Source: Streptomyces sp. HUAS CB01 (GTDB lineage: Bacteria; Actinomycetota; Actinomycetes; Streptomycetales; Streptomycetaceae). Taken from it: 64,000 nucleotides of DNA. Below the pieces are notes generated by a model that saw only the letters and a list, made by a program, of their open reading frames with translations, searched no databases and had not been told where the DNA came from. Shown here one piece after another: positions 52,049-60,770 of the stretch; within the stretch, counting starts at the first letter, position 1, and every line of letters begins with the position of its first letter. A program made the translations under genes and the position numbers. The stretch lies in NCBI RefSeq assembly GCF_030406905.1, contig NZ_CP129137.1:7161501-7225500 (forward strand), in the 5' to 3' direction.

Positions 52049-52474
52049 ATGACACAGCTGGTGAAGGACGTGATGACGACCGGAGTGCTGACCCTCCCGC
52101 CCGAGGCGTCGCTCGTGGAGGCGGCCCGGCTGATGCGTGACATGGACGTCGGGGACGTCCTCGTCGCGGACCAGGGCCGGCTGCTCGGGATGCTGACGGA
52201 CCGGGACATCGCGGTGCGGTCGGTGGCCATGGGCCACAACCCACACGTCATGCCGGTCCGCTCCGTCTGCACCCCCGACGTTCTCACGGTCGCTCCGGAC
52301 GCCGACGCCTCCCAGGCGATGAAGGCCATGAGGGATCACGGGGTGCGCCGGCTCGCCGTGGTGGAGGCCGGCCATCCGGTCGGTGTCGTCAGTCTGGGAG
52401 ACCTCGCACGGGCACGGGAGCCGGGATCAGCCCTCGCCGGGATCAGCGCGGCACCGCCGAACAACGGGGCCTGA
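52049..52474 (+). CDS. CBS-domain-pair protein
   Basis: 141 residues, two CBS motifs: LVKDVMTTGVLTLPPEASLVEAARLM ... GMLTDRDIAV, and VCTPDVLTVAPDADASQAMKAMRDHGVRRLAVVEAGHPVGVVSLGDLA in sense. These pairs bind adenine nucleotides such as AMP, ATP or SAM. Stand-alone CBS proteins are typical of stress regulons. ATG at 52049 with GAAGGGAG upstream. Confidence 0.92.
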   Translation: MTQLVKDVMTTGVLTLPPEASLVEAARLMRDMDVGDVLVADQGRLLGMLTDRDIAVRSVAMGHNPHVMPVRSVCTPDVLTVAPDADASQAMKAMRDHGVRRLAVVEAGHPVGVVSLGDLARAREPGSALAGISAAPPNNGA

Positions 52475-52539
52475 GCCGTCGCGGAGGCGGTGGCCCGGGC
52501 GGGGAGTGGGGCGATGGCCCCGGCGGAGAGCGGAAGGAA

Positions 52540-52637
52540 GTCCGGCCGGACTCCTCGGGGGTCCGGCCGGACTCCTCTCGTGTCGGCGCCGGGGTCCTCT
52601 GGCGTCTCGTGTCAGCGCCGGGGTCCCCTGGCGTCAG
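52540..52637. repeat. Two adjacent short direct-repeat pairs
   Basis: A 17-bp element (GTCCGGCCGGACTCCTC) is repeated at 52540 and 52561 (period 21). A 29-bp element is repeated at 52580 and 52609 with three mismatches. They fill the gap between the CBS and convergent PRC genes and may form hairpins through TCCGGCCGGA. Confidence 0.85.
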
Positions 52638-52695
52638 CGCCGGAGCCGTTCCTCCCGCGACAGCGCGGGTGCGTCAGGGATGTCGAACTCGTCTG

Positions 52696-53046
52696 TCACA
52701 TGTGCCGGTTCGCGTAGTGCTGCTCGACGAGCCGGACCGTGGCGGGATCGTCGGCGTACCGCCCCTGCTCGAAGTCCGGCGCCTCCTTGATCTGCTGCTT
52801 GGAGCAGTCGAGGTGCACCACTTCCTGTTCGCGGTCCACGCGCGAGACGACGCCGGCCGGGATCAGCCGGCGGTGGCCGAAGATCCATGGCCCGGTGTCC
52901 ACGACGATGTGGCAACGCCCCACGTCCTCGGAGTGCTTGTCGACCCTGCCGACGGATCCGTCGGTGGCCTCCACGCGGTATCCGACGAGCTCCGCGCCGG
53001 GTGCGTGTCCCGCGCTCTCCGGGAAGCCCCACATGTCCGCGCCCAT
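52696..53046 (-). CDS. PRC-barrel-like domain protein
   Basis: 116 residues. The segment ELVGYRVEATDGSVGRVDKHSED, then WIFGHRRLIPAGVVSRVDREQEVVHLDCSKQQIKEAPDF, matches PRC-barrel proteins. These small beta-barrels in actinobacteria often belong to the SigB-like stress regulon. ATG at 53046. It lies 97 bp after the sigma factor gene on the same strand and may be co-transcribed. Confidence 0.85.
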   Translation of the reverse strand: MGADMWGFPESAGHAPGAELVGYRVEATDGSVGRVDKHSEDVGRCHIVVDTGPWIFGHRRLIPAGVVSRVDREQEVVHLDCSKQQIKEAPDFEQGRYADDPATVRLVEQHYANRHM

Positions 53047-53143
53047 GACGCCGTCCTTTCCGCCGGGGCCGCGAGTCCCCGAACTGGGTGGCCCCGCGCG
53101 GGCCGGCCGTGAGCAGGCGGACGCTCCCTCGGTGCTCCGGCGT

Positions 53144-54025
53144 TCAGTGTCCCGGCTTCCCGTCGTCCGCGAGCAGCGCCTCGCGCAGATCGGCCAGGAC
53201 GCGGGCCAGCAGCCGGGATACGTGCATCTGCGAGATGCCGAGCCGTTCGCCGATCTCGGACTGGGTCAGGTCCTCCCCGAACCGCAGGGACAGGATGGTG
53301 CGTTCGCGTTCCGGCAGCCGGGCGATCAGCGGCTTGAGGCACTCCAGGCACTCGACGACGTCCAGGGCCGGGTCCTCCTGGCCGAGGCGCCGGGCGAGCG
53401 GGCTCTTGCTCTCGTCGTCCTCGAGCGGCTCGATCGAGCGGGCGACATAGCCGTTCGCGGCCTGCTGGCCCTCGACGACCTCCTCCTCCGCGAGGCCGAG
53501 ATGGGCGGCCAGTTCAGCCGCCGTGGGGGCGCGGCCCAGGTCCTGCTCCAGGACGTCGTACGCCTTGGCGAGGTCCAGCCGGAGCTCCTGGAGGCGTCGC
53601 GGCACGCGCACCGCCCAGCTGGTGTCGCGGAAGAAGCGCTTGATCTCACCGACGACGGTGGGCAGCGCGAAGGAGGTGAACTCGACCTGGCGCTCCACGT
53701 CGAAGCGGTTGATGGCCTTGATCAGGCCGACCGTGCCGACCTGGACGATGTCCTCCATGGGCTCGCTGCGGCCCCGGAACCGGCCGGCGGCGTACTTCAC
53801 GAGGCTCAGGTTGAGCTCCACCAGCGTGTTGCGGACGTACGAGTACTCCGCCGAGCCCTCGTCCAGCGTACGGAGCCGCCCGAACAGGGCGAGCGAGAGG
53901 GCACGCGCGTCCAGCGCGCTGATCTTCCGGAAATCCGGGATCTCCGGAAGATCGTCGAGCGCCGCCGGCCGGCTCGGCCGGGCGGCACCGACGTCGGGTT
54001 CACGGGTGATCGGGAAGCTGGACAT
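53144..54025 (-). CDS. SigB/SigF/SigG-family RNA polymerase sigma factor
   Basis: 293 residues. Region 2: NLSLVKYAAGRFRGRSEPMEDIVQVGTVGLIKAINRFDVERQVEFTSFA in sense, with the core-binding DIVQVG. Region 3 includes TVVGEIKRFFRDTSWAVRVPRRLQEL. Region 4 helix-turn-helix is LTQSEIGERLGISQMHVSRLL. It directs stress or development genes and is normally held by an RsbW-type kinase. ATG at 54025 with GAAGGACGC upstream. A SigB-type promoter lies 73 bp upstream, suggesting autoregulation or control by a related sigma factor. Confidence 0.94.
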   Translation of the reverse strand: MSSFPITREPDVGAARPSRPAALDDLPEIPDFRKISALDARALSLALFGRLRTLDEGSAEYSYVRNTLVELNLSLVKYAAGRFRGRSEPMEDIVQVGTVGLIKAINRFDVERQVEFTSFALPTVVGEIKRFFRDTSWAVRVPRRLQELRLDLAKAYDVLEQDLGRAPTAAELAAHLGLAEEEVVEGQQAANGYVARSIEPLEDDESKSPLARRLGQEDPALDVVECLECLKPLIARLPERERTILSLRFGEDLTQSEIGERLGISQMHVSRLLARVLADLREALLADDGKPGH

Positions 54026-54097
54026 GAGCGTCCTTCGACGGAAGGGGGCCGGCGCCACTGGCTGCGGCGGGACCGTCGGTCGGGCTCTGTCGGCCTG

Positions 54098-54123
54098 ATA
54101 CCCAAATGTGCCTATTTTGACTC
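54098..54123 (-). promoter_or_regulatory. SigB-type promoter before the sigma factor gene
   Basis: On the minus strand GAGT (54123-54120), 16 bases, then GGGTAT (54103-54098) fits the Streptomyces SigB-type consensus G-N-N-T-N(14-16)-GGGTA-C/T. Transcription would start near 54090, giving a ~65-base leader. Confidence 0.65.
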
Positions 54124-54241
54124 ATTCGGCGTTCGGGCATCCCTTTTCGATGCCCGAAACCCCTGAGAAGCGGCCATGCGCCTACGTGCGGTGAGGGATC
54201 GTCCACCGTCGGTGGAGGCGACGTCCGCGAGCGGCCCGCCG

Positions 54242-54442
54242 TCAGGGCAGGTAGCGCTCGAGCGCGGCCGCGCCCTTCTCCGCGATCTCCTTGCGGGCAC
54301 GGGCCACGTTCTCGGGCGTGCACTCGCGGCCGGACGCCATCACCAGGTCCTCGGGGTCGAAGGGCCGTTCCGATCCGGTGAAGAGCTGAACCGGCCGCTG
54401 CCTGCTCTCGGGCTGCTGCTCTCCGGTGTTGTCCTGCTTCAT
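54242..54442 (-). CDS. Small conserved hypothetical protein
   Basis: 66 residues. Polar N-terminus (MKQDNTGEQQPESRQ), then SERPFDPEDLVMASGRECTPENVARARKEIAEKG in sense, probably one or two helices. ATG at 54442 has GGAGGCAGATC directly upstream. No known domain recognised. It lies between the sigma factor and DUF350 genes on the same strand with long gaps, so it has its own promoter. Confidence 0.75.
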   Translation of the reverse strand: MKQDNTGEQQPESRQRPVQLFTGSERPFDPEDLVMASGRECTPENVARARKEIAEKGAAALERYLP

Positions 54443-54652
54443 GATCTGCCTCCGGGCGAATCCCGTAGCGGGGGACTGAATACCAGCATCACGCGGTATC
54501 CGGCGAGGTGCAGCCCGGCAGGCGAAACGGGCCGGGAATCCGGCCCGTTGTGAGCGGACGGCTACGCGGAGCAAGGGGGCGGCGGGTCCCGTCCGGTCGG
54601 TCCCGGGGAGGGTGTTCCGGTCCGGGAGCGCGTCCCTGCCGTCCGGCGTGCG

Positions 54653-55075
54653 TCAGGCGATCGACGCCGAGACGATCGCCGCCACCGCGAGGTTGCACGA
54701 CGCCGTGACCCAGACCGCCGGGTGCGGCTCGGGCTCGACCAGCGTCGCGCCGAGCCTGCCCGGCGTCACCAGGTCCACCACCAGGAAGGCCACGGCCATC
54801 AGCACGAGCCCCAGCACACCGAACGCGGCCGTCGACACCAGGCCCTTGCCGAAGTCGTCGTACGTCGTCCAGATCGAGGTGAACACGATCCCGCCGATCC
54901 CCAGAAGCGCAGAACTCAGCAGTACCGCCGCGTTGCGGTTGCGCTCCTCCCAGATCTGGCGGCCGAGCTTGCCGGGCGTCAGTACGTCCACCAGCACGAT
55001 GCCGAGGATCAGCAGCACGACGCCGAGGGCGCCGTAGGCGGTGGCCCGGCCGAGTCCGTTGACTATGTCCGTCAT
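54653..55075 (-). CDS. DUF350 membrane protein (two repeats)
   Basis: 140 residues, four membrane helices in two DUF350 repeats, each with the motif VxVLTPGKLG or VVDLVTPGRLG after its first helix. The loop between contains EERNRNAAVLLSSALLG. Function unknown; the family is frequent in stress loci and beside polyamine-related proteins elsewhere. ATG at 55075. Confidence 0.88.
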   Translation of the reverse strand: MTDIVNGLGRATAYGALGVVLLILGIVLVDVLTPGKLGRQIWEERNRNAAVLLSSALLGIGGIVFTSIWTTYDDFGKGLVSTAAFGVLGLVLMAVAFLVVDLVTPGRLGATLVEPEPHPAVWVTASCNLAVAAIVSASIA

Positions 55076-55212
55076 GGGGAAGGCTGTCTCCGTCGTCCGA
55101 GAATGATCGTGGTCAAGGCGCGGCAAAATGTATCGCACGCACCTCGTGGCGGGGACGGACTCCGCCCGGGCGGGCGCCGCCCGAGAGGCAACGGGCCCGG
55201 TGGGCGAGAGCC

Positions 55213-55259
55213 CCGCACGCCGTTGTGGCCAGGAGGCCCCGGACGCCGTTGTGGCCGGG
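55213..55259. repeat. 21-bp direct repeat, period 26
   Basis: CCG-C/G-ACGCCGTTGTGGCC at 55213-55233 and 55239-55259 (two or three mismatches). It lies in the 411-bp divergent gap 55076-55486 between the DUF350 gene and the RNA ligase; nothing else there is identifiable. Confidence 0.75.
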
Positions 55260-55486
55260 CGGGCACGACGTCCGGAGCCGTGGAGTACCCGCGCCCGGAC
55301 AGGGAGCCGGCCGGTCGTGGGTACGTGCCCCACCAACGCCCGCGCGGCCCACGACGTCACCCCCGGCGACCCGTTCCTGCGCCGCCGCGTTCGTGACCTG
55401 CGTCTCCTCCCCGCCCAGGTGCGCTAATTCAGTACGCAAGTGCCCTTCCCGCAGCCGAGAATCAAGGCTCACGAACGGGAGGACAC

Positions 55487-56695
55487 ATGAGCCAGGCGCA
55501 CCTGACTCTTCATGAGCTGCTGCCGCCGCAGGAACTGGCCGCTGCCATCGACGCGGGTCACGTGACCCGCAAGAGCCACCCCCGGCTGCCGCTGTCGATC
55601 TACACCTACACGAGGACGTGCCAGTACGAGCGGGTGTGGAACCGGGTGACCACGCGCTGCCGCGGTCTCGTCGCCGACGACGAGACCGGTGAGGTCGTCG
55701 CACTGCCGCTGCCCAAGTTCTTCAACGTCGGTGAGCACGAGGCCGGTCAGCCCTACGCGCCCGCTCTCCCGGACGAGCCGTTCGAGGTGTACGAGAAGGT
55801 CGACGGAAGCCTCGCCGTGGTGTTCCACTACGCGGGGCGCTGGCAGGTCGCGTCCAAGGGGTCGTTCATCAGCACCCAGGCCCGCTGGGCCCAGCGGCTG
55901 CTCGACGGCAAGGACACCTCGGCGCTGGTGCCGGGAGTGACCTACCTCGCCGAGATCCTGTACCCGCAGAACCGGATCGTCGTCGACTACGGCGACCGAC
56001 GCGACCTGGTGCTGCTCGCCGCCTTCGCCCACGACGGCCGCGAGATCCCGCTGGACGAGGCAGCCGCCGGCTGGAAGGGCATCGGCTCCGTCGTCACCGT
56101 GTGGCCCGCGATGCCGCTCGCCGAACTCCTCGCGCTGGCCGACTCCAACCGGCTGCCCGGGGGCCGGACGGCCACCGGAACCGACGCCGAGGGCTTCGTG
56201 CTGCGCTTCGTCTCGGGTGTCCGCGCCAAGGCGAAACTGGCCGAGTACGTACGGCTCCACAAGGTGCTCACCGGTGTGACGGAGCGGGACATCTGGCGCG
56301 GCCACGGCATCCAGCGCTTCGCCGGCCGTCCCGCGAAGCAGCTGGCCCAGGCGCTCAACTGCTCCCCGGCCGACATCGAGGCGTCCGGCGGCAGGCCCCT
56401 GGACGCACTGCTGGAGCAGGTGCCCGACGAGTTCGACGCCTGGGTGCGGGAGGTGATCGCGCGGATCGACACCGAGGTGGCGGAGCGCGAGCACGCCATC
56501 GACGAGGCGTACCGCTCCCTCGCCCATCTGGCCGGGGACCGGGGCGCGTTCGCGCGCGCCGCGAAGGCACTGCCCGACGCCGCGGTACGGCCCGCCGTGT
56601 TCCAGCGCCTGGACGGCCGCCCCACCGACCTGATGACGTACCGGTCCGTCCGGCCCCAGGCGTCCGACCCGTTCACGTCCGACGAGGAGAACTGA
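55487..56695 (+). CDS. T4 Rnl1-type RNA ligase
   Basis: 402 residues. It seals 5'-phosphate/3'-hydroxyl RNA ends through a covalent AMP-Lys. Motif I is YEKVDGSL with nucleophile Lys104; upstream TRCRGLVADDETGEVVALPLPKFFN in sense is the Rnl1-type N-terminal region. Later EGFVLRFV is motif IV and RAKAKLAEYVRLHK motif V. A ~150-residue helical C-terminal domain follows, as in T4 Rnl1, which recognises tRNA. ATG at 55487 with GGGAGGACAC. It forms an operon with the Pnkp gene 2 bp downstream. Confidence 0.92.
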   Translation: MSQAHLTLHELLPPQELAAAIDAGHVTRKSHPRLPLSIYTYTRTCQYERVWNRVTTRCRGLVADDETGEVVALPLPKFFNVGEHEAGQPYAPALPDEPFEVYEKVDGSLAVVFHYAGRWQVASKGSFISTQARWAQRLLDGKDTSALVPGVTYLAEILYPQNRIVVDYGDRRDLVLLAAFAHDGREIPLDEAAAGWKGIGSVVTVWPAMPLAELLALADSNRLPGGRTATGTDAEGFVLRFVSGVRAKAKLAEYVRLHKVLTGVTERDIWRGHGIQRFAGRPAKQLAQALNCSPADIEASGGRPLDALLEQVPDEFDAWVREVIARIDTEVAEREHAIDEAYRSLAHLAGDRGAFARAAKALPDAAVRPAVFQRLDGRPTDLMTYRSVRPQASDPFTSDEEN

Positions 56696-56697
56696 AA

Positions 56698-57612
56698 GTG
56701 CCCGTAGTACACGTCATGACCGGACTTCCGGCCTCGGGCAAGACCACCGCGGCGCGCGAGCTGCAGGCCGGGGCCGAGGGCAGGATGCGCCGCGTCAACC
56801 TCGACGACCTGCGGCGGATGCTCGACGTTCCGGCACCCGAGCGCGGCCGGTCGCACGCCCATGAGCAGACCGTGCTGGCGATCCAGGACGCCGCGGTGCG
56901 GGCCGCCGTGGAGGGCGGCTTCGACGTCGTCGTGGACAACACCCATCTGACGCCCCACATCCCCAAGCGGCTGAAGGCGGCGGTCGCCGGGCAGGCGACC
57001 TTCGTCGTGCACGACTTCACCGACGTGCCCGTGGAGGAGTGCGTCCGGCGTGACGCCGGGCGGGAGCCGGCGGTGGGCGAGGAGATCATCCGGATCCTCG
57101 CCGACAAGCACACCAAGGCCACCCGGGGCGGCTGGCGGCTCACCGCCGAGTGGCTGAACGACGAGCCGGCGGTCGAGCCGTACGTCCCCGACGCGGCGCT
57201 GCCGGCGGCCGTGATGTGCGACATCGACGGCACCCTCGCCCTCCGCGGCGACCGCGGGCCCTACGACTTCACCCGCTGCGAGGAGGACCTGCTCAACGTG
57301 TCGGTCCGCAACGCCCTGGGCTCCTTCCGCCGTGCCGACGGCGACGTGATCGTGCTGCTGTCCGGCCGCGGAGAGGAGCACCGGGAGCGGACGGAGGCGT
57401 GGCTGGAACGGCACGACGTGCCCTACGACGAACTGTGGATGCGCGCGGCGGGCGACCCGCGGCGCGACGACGTGGTGAAGGCGGAACTCTTCGACCGCCA
57501 CGTCCGCAGCCGGTTCGCCGTACGGGTCTCGCTCGACGACCGCGACCGTGTCGTCGCCGTCTGGCGGCGTATGGGCCTGCCCACCTGGCAGGTCAACTAC
57601 GGCAGCTTCTAG
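56698..57612 (+). CDS. pnkp: T4-type polynucleotide kinase/phosphatase (Pnkp)
   Basis: 304 residues, kinase first and phosphatase second, as in phage T4. N-terminal kinase P-loop is TGLPASGKTT (residues 8-17), with VNLDDLRRML and VVVDNTHLTP. The C-terminal HAD-type phosphatase has CDIDGTLA with D175 and D177, VLLSGRGEEHRERT as motif II, and SLDDRDRVVAVWR as motif III. Together these convert 2',3'-cyclic phosphate/5'-OH breaks into ligatable ends for the adjacent Rnl1-type enzyme. GTG at 56698 is two bases after the ligase stop. Confidence 0.93.
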   Translation: MPVVHVMTGLPASGKTTAARELQAGAEGRMRRVNLDDLRRMLDVPAPERGRSHAHEQTVLAIQDAAVRAAVEGGFDVVVDNTHLTPHIPKRLKAAVAGQATFVVHDFTDVPVEECVRRDAGREPAVGEEIIRILADKHTKATRGGWRLTAEWLNDEPAVEPYVPDAALPAAVMCDIDGTLALRGDRGPYDFTRCEEDLLNVSVRNALGSFRRADGDVIVLLSGRGEEHRERTEAWLERHDVPYDELWMRAAGDPRRDDVVKAELFDRHVRSRFAVRVSLDDRDRVVAVWRRMGLPTWQVNYGSF

Positions 57613-57614
57613 CC

Positions 57615-57710
57615 CGGGCCTTCACCGACGGCAAGATCTCCTTCGCCTTCGACGCCGAGGTCGCCGAACTCCACGAGGAGAACGGCATGCGGTACCCGGC
57701 CCTCGTCCGA
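57615..57710 (+). pseudogene. Fragment of a thioredoxin reductase-like gene
   Basis: Directly after the Pnkp stop, in another frame, the sequence reads RAFTDGKISFAFDAEVAEL followed by H-E-E-N-G-M. This matches the strand-rich segment of thioredoxin reductases (R-A-F-x-x-x-K-I-S-F-x-x-D-S-E-V-A-E-I). Nothing before or after belongs to the family; Rossmann and CxxC regions are missing. It is a ~30-codon remnant, probably left by a recombination event. Confidence 0.6.
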
Positions 57711-57913
57711 CGTCGTCGCGCCGCGGCTCGCGGTCCGGTGACGTCGTCGGCGGACGTCCTGGGGCCGCCGGCCGGCCGCCGGCCGGCGGTGGGCGCCCGG
57801 TCGGCCGTCCCGGTCGTCCGGCCGGCGGCCGTCAGCGGCGGCCCGTGTGCCGGCAGCCGCCTGTCCACGACGAGCGCCGGTGCCGGAGACGGCCGTCACC
57901 GGCTCCTGCGGCC

Positions 57914-57996
57914 GTGCGTGCGTTCGTGGACGGGCGGGGCCGGGGAGGACGCCGCGCGTGGTGTGTCCTGCGACAGTGCGTGCGTTCGTGGACGGG
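57914..57996. repeat. 21-bp direct repeat, period 62
   Basis: GTGCGTGCGTTCGTGGACGG is present at 57914 and 57976. The wider gap 57711-58144 (434 bp) is gene-free and has CCGGCCGGC-type palindromes near 57768-57790. Confidence 0.85.
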
Positions 57997-58144
57997 GCGG
58001 AGGCCGCCGGCCGGCGGCTGCCCGCCGGTGGCCCTTCGGCGCACGGTCGTCGGCCCGGGCCGGGCATGGGCGACCGCCCTACGCCCGGCCGTCCACGGGC
58101 GTTGGAGCCGCCGGATGACCTGCGGCGCCACCGCCCCGCGGCGG

Positions 58145-58456
58145 TCAACCGCGCTTCCTCCGGCGGCGCGCCCCGAAGAGCACCAGCCCGGCGGCGACGA
58201 TGCCGCCCGCCGCCAGGGCCGTGCCGGGCCGCTGCCGTACGGCGGTGGCGAGGGTACGGGCCCGCCCGCCGGGTCGTGTGTTCAGGTTCTGCGCCACGGC
58301 CGCCGTCCCGTGCCGCGTCGCGGTCCGGGCCGCGACGGACTTCTCGCGTGCCCGCGCGGTCGCCCTCAGCGCCTTCTCCTTGGCCTGCGCGGCGACCACC
58401 GAGGCCCTCGCGCTGATCCGGGACTTCGCATCCATCCTCGCCGTCGATACCGCCAC
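58145..58456 (-). CDS. Small single-span membrane protein
   Basis: 103 residues. An Ala/Arg/Lys-rich amphipathic helix (about 10-50) leads to a single membrane segment GTALAAGGIVAAGLVLFGA and a basic C-terminus ARRRRKRG. This shape is common in small actinobacterial proteins of unknown function (DUF3618-like). GTG at 58456 with AGGTGAC upstream; ATG at 58435 is also possible. Confidence 0.65.
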   Translation of the reverse strand: MAVSTARMDAKSRISARASVVAAQAKEKALRATARAREKSVAARTATRHGTAAVAQNLNTRPGGRARTLATAVRQRPGTALAAGGIVAAGLVLFGARRRRKRG

Positions 58457-58644
58457 GGTGTCACCTGCTTTCGTCGGAATCCGAGGTCGTCCCCGGTCGG
58501 TTACCCGCCCCCGACCGACGCACACGGGCGCACACGGGGACGTCTCCGGCGGGTGCCCACGGGGACCGACCCCGGGGGGTTGCCGTCCGTGGGGCGGCTC
58601 CTGACCGTCGGTCGGGCCCGTACGAGCCCCCGGCCGCAGGACGC

Positions 58645-59694
58645 TCAGCAACCCGCCCGGCGCTCGTCCTCCTCGCTCCACGCCGAGGTGTCCCGGGGCT
58701 CGACGTACAACTCCGCGTCCTCAGGACGACCGCCGGCGATCGCCCGCCGGCGCGCGAGTTCGGCGTCGAACTCCAGCCCGAGCAGGATGGCGAGGTTGGT
58801 GATCCACAGCCACACCAGGAAGACGATGACGCCGGCGAGGGCCCCGTAGACCCGGTCGTACGAGCCGAAACGTGACGCGTACAGCGCGAACCCGCCCGAT
58901 GCCGCCAGCCAGATGAGCACGGCCAGGGCGCTCCCCGAGGTGACCCACTTGAAGCCGTGGGCGCGGGCGTTGGGTGCCGCCCAGTAGAGAAGCGCGATCA
59001 TCAGCGTGACCAGGACGACGAGCACCGGCCACTTCGCGATCGACCAGACCGTGACCGTGGTCGCCTCGATGCCGAGCGCCTCCCCGGTCCTGCGGGCGAG
59101 ACCGCCGGTGAACACGACTATCGCGCCGCTGAGCACGGCGAGCACCATCAGGACGACCGTGAGGGCCAGCCGCAGCGGGGCGATCTTCCACAACGGCCGG
59201 CCCTCGGGCACGTCGTACACGGCGTTCGACGCGCGGATGAACGCCCCGACATAACCCGACGCCGCCCACAGCGCGGCGGCGAGGCCGATGACGGCCAGCG
59301 CCGACCCCAGCCCCGTGTGCGCCTGCAACTGCTGCACCGCGCCGGTCAGGATCTCCCGCGCGGGGCCCGGGGCCAGCTTCCTGAGCATGCCGAGGATCTG
59401 GGTGGTGAGCCGCTCGCCCGCGGCACCGAGCAGAGCCACCAGGAGGAGCAGGGCGGGGAACAGCGACAGGATCCCGTAGTAGGTCAGCGCCGCCGCCCGG
59501 TCGCCGAGCTCGTCCGCGCGGAACTCCTTGATCGTCCCGCGCAGTACGGCCGCCCAGGACTTCCGCGGCGTCCCGGTGGGCTTGTCCGGCGCCCGGCCTC
59601 GTGCGGCCTCCGGCCCCTGAGGTCCCCGGTGCTCACCGCCCTCGGTTTCGCGTCCCGCTTCGTCCGGCGCACCCGGCCCCGATATGTGTGTCAT
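58645..59694 (-). CDS. YihY/BrkB-family membrane protein
   Basis: 349 residues, six membrane helices after a ~55-residue polar N-terminus. Family features: ELGDRAAALTYYGILSLFPALLLL, then YVGAFIRASNAVYDVPEGRPLWK and the C-terminal FGSYDRVYGALAGVIVFLVWLWITNLAILLG in sense. Formerly called ribonuclease BN, now taken as a membrane protein of unknown transport role. ATG at 59694; a TTG at 59733 is in frame. Confidence 0.9.
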   Translation of the reverse strand: MTHISGPGAPDEAGRETEGGEHRGPQGPEAARGRAPDKPTGTPRKSWAAVLRGTIKEFRADELGDRAAALTYYGILSLFPALLLLVALLGAAGERLTTQILGMLRKLAPGPAREILTGAVQQLQAHTGLGSALAVIGLAAALWAASGYVGAFIRASNAVYDVPEGRPLWKIAPLRLALTVVLMVLAVLSGAIVVFTGGLARRTGEALGIEATTVTVWSIAKWPVLVVLVTLMIALLYWAAPNARAHGFKWVTSGSALAVLIWLAASGGFALYASRFGSYDRVYGALAGVIVFLVWLWITNLAILLGLEFDAELARRRAIAGGRPEDAELYVEPRDTSAWSEEDERRAGC

Positions 59695-59754
59695 ATCCCG
59701 CAAATAACCGGCACTCAGGACCGCAAACGGCAACGCCGTCGGCGGATCAGTGGA

Positions 59755-60030
59755 TCACGGGGCGTGCGGCCCGCTGTGCCTCTCGTGCGAGAACCGCCGC
59801 CCGATGACGAGCAGGTCCACCGCCGCGACCAGCGCGAGGACACCGCACACGACGGCCAGTGCGACGAGCACCGCCGGTCCGGGGGAGTCCAGGGGGCCGG
59901 ACGTGCCGGCCCAGATCGCGAACAGGACGGTTCCCGCGACGAAGACGGGCAGGGCGACGAGGGAGAGCACCAGGCGCAGGGTCAGTGCGCTCCGGGCGGT
60001 GACGGGCTCCGTTCCGGTCCGGTGCGACAT
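59755..60030 (-). CDS. DUF6343 small membrane protein
   Basis: 91 residues with two membrane helices. EPVTARSALTLRLVLSLVALPVFVAGTVLFAIW in sense, then VLVALAVVCGVLALVAAVDLLVI. This matches DUF6343 as I recall it. ATG at 60030 with GGGAGGCCCC directly upstream. It lies 60 bp before the BrkB gene on the same strand, so co-transcription is likely. Confidence 0.82.
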   Translation of the reverse strand: MSHRTGTEPVTARSALTLRLVLSLVALPVFVAGTVLFAIWAGTSGPLDSPGPAVLVALAVVCGVLALVAAVDLLVIGRRFSHERHSGPHAP

Positions 60031-60383
60031 GGGGCCTCCCACACTGGTACGGGGCGGATGTCGCGCCGGGCGAGGCCCTCGCGGCCGGCCCGGCTCGTTC
60101 CTCCCCCTCCCGGACGTACCCGCCGGGCGCCGCGCCGACACGGTGACGGGCCCGGTCGGCGACCTCGTACCGAGGGCTCTCCGTCCGTGTCCCGGATGAC
60201 ACGGGCAGCGACGACCGTACGCCCGCCCCGGAGCGGTTGTACGGTGAAGGGAACTGCTTGCCGTGCGCCGCCGGAGGTCGCGGAGGGGGACCGGTCGGGG
60301 CGCCGATCCGAGCGCCGTCCACGGCAGGTGCGAACAGCGGCACCCCGGGTGTTGGTCCTCCGGCCGAAGCGAGGCGACTTTCG

Positions 60384-60611
60384 ATGTTGATGGCACACCC
60401 TGCGGTCCTGGACCACCTCGTGGAGCAGTACGAGACGCTCAGACTCCTGCACGCCGAGAACGGCAACGAGGCCGTGCGCCGACGCATGGACGACGTGGCG
60501 TACACCCTGTGCGTGTCCACGGGGACGAGCGACGTCGACGCGGCGCTGATCGCCGCGCGGTTCCACCTTCCCGGGGCCCGGCCGGAGGACGACTCCGTCC
60601 TGCCCGCCTGA
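60384..60611 (+). CDS. DUF5133 protein
   Basis: 75 residues. Characteristic MLMAHPAVLDHLVEQYETLR, then DDVAYTLCVSTGTSDVDAAL. The family is widespread in Streptomyces with unknown function; the pattern suggests helices and a possible regulatory role. ATG at 60384. Confidence 0.85.
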   Translation: MLMAHPAVLDHLVEQYETLRLLHAENGNEAVRRRMDDVAYTLCVSTGTSDVDAALIAARFHLPGARPEDDSVLPA

Positions 60612-60770
60612 CCGCACCCGGCACGGCACTGCCCGCCGAGAGGCCCGCCCGGGCTGGATCGCCCGGCACCGGCCGTCGGCGTACCGTCGGAAAGAGGGCA
60701 TACGGGGTGCAGCTCCGTCCGCCGCGGCGAGGTGGGGACGGGACGGCCCGGCGAAGTGAGGCGAAACGCG

